A stretch of DNA of 15,712 nt from JAAZMI01 sp050942615 (GTDB lineage Bacteria; Bacillota; Dethiobacteria; DTU022; UBA8154). Where the stretch lies: NCBI GenBank assembly GCA_050942615.1, contig JBMNNQ010000028.1:1-15712 (forward strand). Direction: 5' to 3'. The notes beneath the pieces are model-generated. The model was not told the origin of the DNA, did no database searches, and saw nothing but the letters and a program-made list of their open reading frames with translations. This document shows, in pieces, positions 6,157 to 11,879 of the stretch (the stretch's first letter is position 1; every line of letters begins with the position of its first letter). The position numbers and the translations under genes are program-made.

Positions 6157-7569
6157 CTATTTCAGCATCTGCAGCCTTCGCACCCGGCGGGCCAGGGCAT
6201 CCTGCAGCGCTGCCGGGCTATTGGGCAGCCGGCCGGCGATAACCCTGTTGAGTAGATCGGCTAAAAACTCGCCCACCTGCGGGCCGCTGCCCAGGGCCCC
6301 GGCCACTGTGCCGCCGCTTATTTTTAGTTCTGCCACGTAAAAAGGCACCTCTGCCAAAACTGCGTCTTTTAATTTTTCGACCGCCCGCACTTTATGAAAG
6401 GCGGGGTCTACAATGCCGCCTGCCAGGTCGGCATAACGTAAAGTAAAAAGCTGGTGCACAGCCTCCTTCAATTCAGCCTGGGAGCCAAAGGAACGTGCCC
6501 GCCTTTTTAGCCAGCGGGTGATTACCGTCCGGTTATAAGGCAAAGCCACCATATGGTTTTTTACAAGCCAAACAACCCTCTGGCAGCGGTAATCCGGCAA
6601 CCGAAGACGGGAAAGGATTCCTGCCGCCATTTCCGCACCAACCCGATCATGACCCCGATCCGCCAACCCGCCATATTTATTTTTTCCCCGCACTCCGGGC
6701 AGGCCCTTGGCCACGTCGTGCAGCAGAGCCGCCCAGCGCAGCGTCAGTTCCGGGGGTGCGGCCGCCACAGCAGCCAAGGTATGACCCCAGACATCAAAGC
6801 GATGAAAAAGGGGATTTTGCGGCAGGCCGCGCAGGCGCTGCAGCTCGGGCAGAATGGGCACACTGCTAGCCACACCTTTAACGCTGTTCCGGCAGGAGGC
6901 GCCGGCCAAACCTGAACGCACTAAAAGATCGAGCCCCCGGGAAGCCTGCGGGGCAATTAAAATCTTTTCCAGCTCGGCACAGACCCGTTCCACAGCCAGC
7001 CCGCCGATCCGATCAAGGGTTTCGGGGATCGCCTCCCATAGCTCTGTGTCAAGCTCAAAGCCCAACTGTGCGGCAAAACGCACCGCACGAAAGGGGCGCA
7101 GGGCATCTTCTGTAAAGCGCTCTGTCGCACAGCCCACCGTCCTGATCAGCCCCGCCGCCAAATCCTTTTGCCCGCCAAAAGGATCGATCAGCCGGCCGCC
7201 AAGATCCATAGCCATGGCATTCACGGTAAAATCACGGCGGGCCAAGTCGGCCTCAATGTTTGCCGCAAAAGAAACCCCGGCCGGCCGGTGGCTGTCCCGG
7301 CCATACCACTCCGTGCGGGCAGTGGCCACCTCTATAGGCTTGCCCCGTACAATGAGCATGATTACACCAAAGGCCTTGCCCGCGCCCTTGGCCTGCCAAC
7401 CATAAAGGACTGCCATTTCCTGCACCAAGCCGGGTGGCGCCGTCGTCACAACATCATAATCCTCCGGCTGCCGGCCCAAAAGCAGATCCCGGACCGCACC
7501 CCCCACAAGATAAGCCTCAAAACCGCGCCCTTTCAAAGCACTAATTACCTCCAAAGCTGAAACACGCAC
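6157..7569 (-). CDS. cca: CCA tRNA nucleotidyltransferase / poly(A) polymerase family protein with HD domain
   Basis: This enzyme adds or repairs the 3' CCA (or CC/A) end of tRNAs. From the GTG at 7569 the protein has 470 residues. The class II nucleotidyltransferase head is clear: LVGGAVRD at 21-28, catalytic Asp37 and Asp39 in EDYDVVT, RRDFTVNAMA, and the nucleotide-recognition region DALRPFRAVRFAAQLGF with the ERVCAELEKIL helix. An HD phosphohydrolase domain follows (LRWAALLHDVAKGLPG and, after an insertion, GHDRVGAEMAAGIL). The C-terminal tail is helical and basic. The frame stays open to an ATG at 7650, but that start has no ribosome binding site and its codons are made of short tandem repeats. 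The GTG at 7569 has AGGGGGG at suitable spacing and gives the usual family N-terminus. Whether it adds full CCA or only C or A cannot be told from sequence alone. Confidence 0.93.
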   Translation of the reverse strand: MRVSALEVISALKGRGFEAYLVGGAVRDLLLGRQPEDYDVVTTAPPGLVQEMAVLYGWQAKGAGKAFGVIMLIVRGKPIEVATARTEWYGRDSHRPAGVSFAANIEADLARRDFTVNAMAMDLGGRLIDPFGGQKDLAAGLIRTVGCATERFTEDALRPFRAVRFAAQLGFELDTELWEAIPETLDRIGGLAVERVCAELEKILIAPQASRGLDLLVRSGLAGASCRNSVKGVASSVPILPELQRLRGLPQNPLFHRFDVWGHTLAAVAAAPPELTLRWAALLHDVAKGLPGVRGKNKYGGLADRGHDRVGAEMAAGILSRLRLPDYRCQRVVWLVKNHMVALPYNRTVITRWLKRRARSFGSQAELKEAVHQLFTLRYADLAGGIVDPAFHKVRAVEKLKDAVLAEVPFYVAELKISGGTVAGALGSGPQVGEFLADLLNRVIAGRLPNSPAALQDALARRVRRLQMLK

Positions 7570-7650
7570 ATCCTTCCCCCCTGTCAATCCCACCAACCAC
7601 GGGGATATACCCTGCCGTCCAGGCCCACTGCGCGTCCACTGCGCAACCAT

Positions 7651-7676
7651 GGGAACGTACCTGGGGAACGTACCTG
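7651..7676. repeat. Perfect 13-bp tandem duplication upstream of cca
   Basis: The unit GGGAACGTACCTG occurs twice head to tail (7651-7663 and 7664-7676). Just beside it, CCACTGCGC is repeated at 7625-7633 and 7636-7644. These lie in the 5' leader of cca and argue that this stretch is untranslated. Each 13-bp unit contains ACGT inside GTAC-rich sequence. Confidence 0.8.
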
Positions 7677-7755
7677 CCGGCTGGTGCGGTTATTAACCCT
7701 TAAACTATCACACTGCCCTAAAAACTGTCTTCTTTCTTGATTTTAAGGCTTATTT

Positions 7756-7764
7756 ATTATAGCA
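7756..7764 (-). promoter_or_regulatory. Extended -10 promoter for cca
   Basis: On the minus strand TGCTATAAT is a perfect extended -10 (TGN-TATAAT) with transcription expected to start near 7748. No good -35 box is present, as is common for extended -10 promoters. The resulting leader is about 180 nt to the GTG at 7569. Confidence 0.5.
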
Positions 7765-7785
7765 TGGTCATGGTGTTTTTTTCCA

Positions 7786-8015
7786 GGCCCGGTTGTGTAA
7801 AACCTGCCCGCCCGCCGGTAGCTGCCAGTACTTTTCCCGGCCCGGGCTTTGCAAAACATAAACACATCTTCCAGTCCCTATACCAACGCACTGACATGTA
7901 AGCACCGGTATTGCCTGTATAAATCACGGCTGAAAGTGAACTGCCCGGCTATGGTTTTACCTTGCCGGCCCCGCTGCCTGCCGGCATTTTACCGAGGGCA
8001 GGCTGTACAAAACTA
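7786..8015 (+). repeat. Three imperfect copies of a 19-20-bp motif in the cca-rubrerythrin spacer
   Basis: In the spacer of roughly 500 bases between cca and rubrerythrin, three related direct repeats are visible: GGCCCGGTTGTGTAAAACC (7786-7804), GGCCCGGGCTTTGCAAAACA (7839-7858) and GGGCAGGCTGTACAAAACTA (7996-8015). They share a GG-rich left half, a T(G/T)T(G/A)(T/C)/TGCA centre and AAAAC. They could be degenerate ends of small mobile elements or protein-binding sites. Similarity to the CAGGCTGTGTAAAAA end at 8760 is notable. No gene is supported in this spacer. Confidence 0.4.
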
Positions 8016-8083
8016 TAGCCGGCACAAGTGAAAGGCAAATACAGATGTCTTTACCTTGCCACCAAAGGCTAAAACGTTTATCA

Positions 8084-8113
8084 TTGACTAATTATTATTT
8101 TTTGTGTTATAAT
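8084..8113 (+). promoter_or_regulatory. Sigma-A promoter of the rubrerythrin gene
   Basis: TTGACT (8084-8089) and TATAAT (8108-8113) are separated by 18 bases, with T-rich spacer sequence. The gene starts about 45 nt beyond the expected start site with a GGGAGG ribosome binding site at 8154-8159. No obvious PerR-like palindrome overlaps it. Confidence 0.8.
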
Positions 8114-8166
8114 AACCCACATGCACAGGAAATACAAAATAAAAAATAATTCAGGGAGGTTTTACC

Positions 8167-8706
8167 ATGGGTAAAGATTTAAAGGGCACAAAAACAGAAA
8201 AAAATTTGTGGGAGGCCTTTGCCGGTGAATCACAAGCGCGAAACAAGTACTCCTACTTTGCTTCTGCCGCTAAAAAAGAAGGTTATGAGCAGATCTCAGC
8301 CATTTTTACCGCTATAGCAGAAAATGAAAAAGAACACGCCAAAATTCATTTTAAACTTTTGGAGGGTATCGGCAGCACACTCGAAAACCTGGAGTCCGCT
8401 GCAGCAGGTGAAAATGAAGAATGGACAGAGATGTACCCGCGCATGGCCCAGGAAGCGCGTGCCGAAGGCTTTGATGAAATTGCCGCTATTTTTGAAGGCC
8501 TGGTAGAAATTGAAAAAGAACACGAAAAGACATATAAAAAGCTGCTGTCCAATTTAGAAAGCAGCACCGTTTTCGCCAGAAAAGAAGCGGTCCAGTGGGA
8601 ATGCCGTAACTGCGGCTACCTGCATACAGGCACCACAGCACCGGAGGTCTGTCCGGTATGCGACCATCCCCGGGCATACTTTGAAATCAAGGCTGCCAAT
8701 TACTAG
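8167..8706 (+). CDS. rbr: Rubrerythrin
   Basis: This is a non-haem diiron peroxidase that reduces hydrogen peroxide in the cytoplasm of anaerobes, using electrons that pass through its own rubredoxin domain. The protein has 179 residues, a typical length. The ferritin-like four-helix domain (about 10-130) carries Glu21 and the first ExxH pair (Glu54, His57), then Glu96 and the second ExxH pair (Glu116, His119), the expected diiron ligands. The C-terminal rubredoxin-like domain binds one iron through Cys146-x2-Cys149 and Cys162-x2-Cys165. Start codon ATG with GGGAGG upstream. It is a single-gene unit with its own promoter, convergent with the ABC transporter genes. No clear intrinsic terminator is visible after the stop. 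It probably protects oxygen-sensitive Fe-S and tungsten enzymes. Confidence 0.96.
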   Translation: MGKDLKGTKTEKNLWEAFAGESQARNKYSYFASAAKKEGYEQISAIFTAIAENEKEHAKIHFKLLEGIGSTLENLESAAAGENEEWTEMYPRMAQEARAEGFDEIAAIFEGLVEIEKEHEKTYKKLLSNLESSTVFARKEAVQWECRNCGYLHTGTTAPEVCPVCDHPRAYFEIKAANY

Positions 8707-8759
8707 CAACAGCAACCGGGGGGACAGCCCTTTGGTACTGTGCTAACTACAAGGTACGG

Positions 8760-8918
8760 CAGGCTGTGTAAAAAATATTTCTGGAAAATAAAATCCCAAT
8801 CTGAACTTGTTTAGGGGCCGGGTTTTGGGAGCCTGTGATCTGACTGGCATAATGTTTAAACAATTTTACCCACTTAGAGGTACATCGCCACTTTTGGGGG
8901 AACTTTTTACACAGTCTG
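8760..8918. mobile_element. MITE-like element or insertion-sequence remnant, 159 bp
   Basis: CAGGCTGTGTAAAAA (8760-8774) and TTTTTACACAGTCTG (8904-8918) form inverted repeats that match at 14 of 15 positions, enclosing 129 bp without a believable gene. Ends containing CTGTGTAAAAA recall IS256-type (mutator family) insertion sequences, so this could be a non-autonomous derivative or a collapsed copy. I find no convincing target-site duplication in the flanks. It lies between the convergent rubrerythrin and ABC transporter genes, a site where insertions do little harm. It could alternatively act as a long-stem transcript end. Confidence 0.45.
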
Positions 8919-8939
8919 ACGTCCCCCCGGCCCGCTTGG

Positions 8940-9719
8940 CTATTTTTCAAATCTGTTTAAAAAGGCACGGGTGCGTTTATTTTTAGGGTTGCCGATTACC
9001 TCTGCAGGGGGGCCTTCTTCCACGATGATGCCACCGTCGATAAAGATGATATGGTCGGCAACATCCCGGGCAAAGTTCATCTCATGGGTGACGATCACCA
9101 TGGTCATCTGTTCGGCGGCCAGGTCTTTAATCACCTTCAAAATCTCCCCGATCAGCTCCGGGTCCAGGGCAGAGGTGGGTTCATCAAAAAAAAGCACCTT
9201 GGGATTCAGGGCCAAGGCCCTGGCAATTGAAACCCGCTGCTGCTGGCCACCCGACAGTTGGTAAGGGTAGGCATCCGCCTTATCTGATAAAGACATTTTT
9301 TCCAACAGTTCCCGGCCAAGGGCCATCGCTTCCGTCCTGCTTTTCCTTTGTACAGAAAGCGGCGCGTCGATCACGTTTTTGAGTACGGAATAGTGTGGAA
9401 AAAGGTTGAAATTTTGGAAAACAAGGCCATAATAGCCCTGTATTTTTTTCAACTGCTTGGGAGACGCCAAAACTGCATTGCCTTCTGCATCGGTTGTTAC
9501 CGCATGCTCACCCAAATAGATTAGCTCACCGGCATCCATTGTTTCCAGCAGGGTTGCACAGCGCAGCAGGGTGGATTTGCCGGAACCTGAAGGCCCGATA
9601 ATGGCCACCACCTGCCCCTCCTTCACATCCAGAGAAATATCCCGGATGACCTCTAAATCGCCAAAGCTTTTTTTTAAATTTTTAATTTCAAGGTACTTCT
9701 TATTATTCTTGTTTGGCAA
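8940..9719 (-). CDS. Polar amino acid ABC transporter, ATP-binding protein
   Basis: This is the ATPase that powers the importer encoded with it. The protein has 259 residues. Walker A is GPSGSGKST (42-50). The Q-loop lies in GLVFQNFNLFPH, the signature is LSGGQQQR near residue 156, Walker B with the catalytic Glu is VLFFDEPTSALD near 175-186, and the switch His is in VTHEMNFA. The pattern is that of the GlnQ/ArtP/HisP subgroup. The start is a TTG at 9719 preceded by AGGGGTAGGA; there is no nearby ATG, and the conserved sequence begins at residue 10. It is the last gene of the operon, 27 bp after the permease gene. No terminator is visible after its stop. Confidence 0.94.
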   Translation of the reverse strand: MPNKNNKKYLEIKNLKKSFGDLEVIRDISLDVKEGQVVAIIGPSGSGKSTLLRCATLLETMDAGELIYLGEHAVTTDAEGNAVLASPKQLKKIQGYYGLVFQNFNLFPHYSVLKNVIDAPLSVQRKSRTEAMALGRELLEKMSLSDKADAYPYQLSGGQQQRVSIARALALNPKVLFFDEPTSALDPELIGEILKVIKDLAAEQMTMVIVTHEMNFARDVADHIIFIDGGIIVEEGPPAEVIGNPKNKRTRAFLNRFEK

Positions 9720-9746
9720 CTTTCCTACCCCTAAAAATTATTTTTT

Positions 9747-10391
9747 TTATTTAAAATAGCTGAATTTTCTTTCCAGCCATTCCATAGTCATCGCTACAAT
9801 AAAATTGAATACATAATAAAATATGCCGGCAGAGATAAAAGGCAGCATGGAACCCTGGGCAGAAGCGATGGCTTTGGCAGCTGTAAACATCTCCCCCACA
9901 GAGATCACAAAGGCCAGCGAGGTGTCCTTGATCAGCGTAATGACCTCATTGGTAACCGGCGGCAGGATACGTTTGACAACCTGTGGCAGAATGATTTTAA
10001 TAAAGGTTTGAGTTTTATTGTAGCCCAACACCTGGGCGGCTTCGTACTGCCCCACCGGCATGGATTCAATGCCGGCCCGGTAAATTTCTGCAAAATAGGC
10101 AGCGTAGTTCAATACAAAACCAACGATCACCGCTAAAAAACGGTTGGGGGTCGGCAGCTTAAAAATATAATAAGGCCCAAAATAAACCACCATTAACTGC
10201 AGGATCAAAGGCGTACCGCGTAGGATTGAAATATAAACCTTGGTAACATTTTTGATAACAGAATTTTCGGACATACGGCCAAAGGCCACAAGCAATCCCA
10301 AAGGAAGAGAAAAAATTAGGGTGAGAACAAATATTTCTACAGAGATTAACATGCCTTCGCTTAATTTTAACAGCAATACAGGCAAGGTCAC
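9747..10391 (-). CDS. Polar amino acid ABC transporter, permease protein
   Basis: This is the membrane subunit of a PAAT-family importer, with about five membrane helices. I chose the GTG at 10391 (214 residues) because GAGGGG lies about 8-10 bases upstream. An ATG at 10418 would add nine residues (Met-Ala-Gly-Gly-Arg...) but has no ribosome binding site and sits just behind a terminator hairpin. Recognisable parts are the N-terminal helix with GMLISVEIFVLTLIFSLPLG, the RGTPLILQL motif, the YRAGIESMPVGQYEAAQVLGY segment (EAA loop that contacts the ATPase) and LPQVVKRILPPVTNEVITLIKDTSLA. A single permease gene implies a homodimer. Confidence 0.92.
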   Translation of the reverse strand: MTLPVLLLKLSEGMLISVEIFVLTLIFSLPLGLLVAFGRMSENSVIKNVTKVYISILRGTPLILQLMVVYFGPYYIFKLPTPNRFLAVIVGFVLNYAAYFAEIYRAGIESMPVGQYEAAQVLGYNKTQTFIKIILPQVVKRILPPVTNEVITLIKDTSLAFVISVGEMFTAAKAIASAQGSMLPFISAGIFYYVFNFIVAMTMEWLERKFSYFK

Positions 10392-10431
10392 AACAAGTAC
10401 CCCTCTTCCCCCCGCCATTGCGGGATAAAAG

Positions 10432-10461
10432 AAAGGGCTATCTCAACAGGGACAGCCCTTT
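10432..10461 (-). terminator. Intra-operon attenuating terminator
   Basis: Arms AAAGGGCT and AGCCCTTT (8 bp) enclose a 14-nt loop between the binding-protein gene and the permease gene. On the minus strand it is followed by CTTTTAT, a modest U-tract. Such hairpins commonly let the periplasmic-type binding protein be made in excess over the membrane parts. On the plus strand the hairpin is followed by CCTTTTTTT, so it could also stop transcription in that direction. Confidence 0.6.
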
Positions 10462-10500
10462 CCTTTTTTTAATAACCTTTACTTCCAGCTGCGGGCCCCA

Positions 10501-11355
10501 TTATTTCCCAATGGTAGTGATGTCCTTACCAAACCATTTATCAGAAATGGCAGCCATCGTGCCGTCGCCGGCCATTGCTTCCAGGGCAGCCTGTACCGTA
10601 TCCCTTAAGGCTTCATTGCCTAACAGGAAGCCGACACCATAATCTTCGGGAGACAATGTTTCATCCAATATTACCAGGTTGTCCCCTTTGATTTCAATAT
10701 AGTAATTGGCAAAGGTATCATCCATAGCCACAACATCCACAGCACCGGCTTCCAAGTCCATCAGCGCTGTATTATAATCGGCAGCCGTTAAGTATTCGCC
10801 AAAGGTATCCTTGAGGTCGGGCTTTTCTTCCAACGCCTTGTCTGCACTGGAATCGACCTGGGCCATCACTGTTTTACCGGCCAAATCAGCCAAGTCGGTA
10901 ATCCCGGCATCGGCCCGCACCACAAAAACCTGGTTGTTGGACATATATGGAGCGGTCCAGGTATACTGATCTTCGCGCCCGTTGATGGTAAAACCGTTCC
11001 AGATGCAGTCGATATTTTTGGTAGAAAGCTCCATATCCTTGGCATCCCAGGCGATGGGCTGCAAAACAACTTCTAACCCTAAACGATCGGCCACCTCAGC
11101 AGCCAGCTCCAAGTCAAACCCGGTAAATTCCCCGTCATCACCGACAAACCCCATCGGCGGGAAGTTCTGGTCAAACCCGACAATAAACTTGCCCTCCACG
11201 GCTGTCGCCACTTCACCCGGTTCGGTACCTGTTTCGGCACCTGTTTCAGCACCGGGGTCTTCACCCGGATCTTCCTGCTCCGCAGCCGGTGTACAGCCAA
11301 ATACACTACACACCAACAGCAGCGAAAGCAGCACCAACAAAATTCTTTTCCCCAC
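10501..11355 (-). CDS. Polar amino acid ABC transporter, substrate-binding lipoprotein
   Basis: The protein has 284 residues. The GTG start at 11355 has GAGGGGG about ten bases upstream. A lipoprotein signal peptide ends in VFGC (Cys21), so the protein is anchored to the outer face of the membrane by lipid. A Glu/Thr/Gly-rich linker (about 25-50) follows. The solute-binding family 3 domain fills the rest: FIVGFDQNFPPMGFVGDDGEF, FDLELAAEVADRLGLEV, NIDCIWNGFTI, YMSNNQVFVV, GKTVMAQVDSSADKAL, VDVVAMDDTFANYYI and DKWFGKDI. It should capture an amino acid and pass it to the permease; the exact substrate (polar, basic or cystine-like) cannot be fixed from sequence. It is the first gene of the operon, with its own promoter at 11396-11424. 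Confidence 0.93.
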   Translation of the reverse strand: MGKRILLVLLSLLLVCSVFGCTPAAEQEDPGEDPGAETGAETGTEPGEVATAVEGKFIVGFDQNFPPMGFVGDDGEFTGFDLELAAEVADRLGLEVVLQPIAWDAKDMELSTKNIDCIWNGFTINGREDQYTWTAPYMSNNQVFVVRADAGITDLADLAGKTVMAQVDSSADKALEEKPDLKDTFGEYLTAADYNTALMDLEAGAVDVVAMDDTFANYYIEIKGDNLVILDETLSPEDYGVGFLLGNEALRDTVQAALEAMAGDGTMAAISDKWFGKDITTIGK

Positions 11356-11395
11356 GTTAAGTAACCCCCTCTTATATATTTTTTTAACCTTTAGT

Positions 11396-11424
11396 ATTCT
11401 ATCAGATTAACATGCCAAAGTAAA
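11396..11424 (-). promoter_or_regulatory. Probable sigma-A promoter of the ABC transporter operon
   Basis: On the minus strand TTTACT (11424-11419) and TAGAAT (11401-11396) are separated by exactly 17 bases. Each is near consensus (two mismatches and one mismatch). It lies about 40 bp upstream of the GTG start at 11355. Confidence 0.55.
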
Positions 11425-11787
11425 TCATGGGGGCAGCTTTTCTAACCAAAAAACATCCTTAAAATTGTGGACAAACCGGGAAGGAATCCCCTGCACAAGC
11501 TGCGGATAGACCGCCAGGAAATAAAACCTGTTTTTCCAGAAACAACGGTACAACCATTGTGTTAATTCGAAAGCATTAACCCTTAATTCACCCTTTTTTC
11601 GCCTTGCTTCCATGCTTTTAAGCGATTTTTTTCTTTTCTTTATTTTTTTATAATTATAATAGATTATCATAGATCTATAAATAGTCTGCGGTAGAAGGTG
11701 GTGGTAGGCAGAGGTTCCGGCAAAAATTAGTTGCAATATGGGGTACTGTGTCAAAAATTAAACTATGTGTTTCTTCAAATTACCGCA
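11425..11787. other. AT-rich divergent intergenic region
   Basis: This lies between the ABC transporter operon (minus) and bamB (plus). A 109-codon frame fills much of it on the minus strand, but it has no ribosome binding site, is unusually rich in Lys, Tyr and Phe from a T-tract, and resembles no family I know. Two palindromes stand out: TTATAATTATAA (11648-11659) and ATAGATCTAT (11669-11678). They sit in a T-rich tract and could bind a regulator. Confidence 0.45.
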
Positions 11788-11827
11788 AAAACAACAAACC
11801 ATGCACAGCAAGGATGTTTGTTGTTTT
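11788..11827. promoter_or_regulatory. 12-bp inverted repeat upstream of bamB
   Basis: AAAACAACAAAC (11788-11799) and GTTTGTTGTTTT (11816-11827) are perfect inverted repeats spaced by 16 bases, ending 52 bases before the bamB start. The stem is AT-rich and not followed by a U-tract, so a regulator-binding site or mRNA leader hairpin is more likely than a terminator. I see no strong promoter; TATAAA at 11852-11857 could be a -10 box but lacks a good -35. Confidence 0.45.
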
Positions 11828-11879
11828 AGTAACACAACAATTACCCAGAGCTATAAATTGACCTAGGGGGTGTTGGCAA

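Noticed and set aside
6553..7560. Long plus-strand frames opposite cca
   Set aside because: They are shadows in a GC-rich gene; the minus-strand frame carries all catalytic motifs of a nucleotidyltransferase.
7849..8031. 60-codon plus-strand frame before rubrerythrin
   Set aside because: No ribosome binding site, and two of the three imperfect repeats lie within it.
8747..8950. 67-codon minus-strand frame over the element at 8760-8918
   Set aside because: It runs through both inverted repeats, has no good start site and no similarity I recognise; the inverted-repeat element explains the stretch better.
11425..11754. 109-codon minus-strand frame in the spacer before bamB
   Set aside because: No ribosome binding site, composition driven by an AT-rich tract, no recognisable family, and it overlaps the promoter region. 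I cannot exclude an old gene remnant.
11735..11760. Possible insertion-sequence end (TACTGTGTCAAAAATTA)
   Set aside because: No matching inverted partner or transposase fragment could be found nearby.
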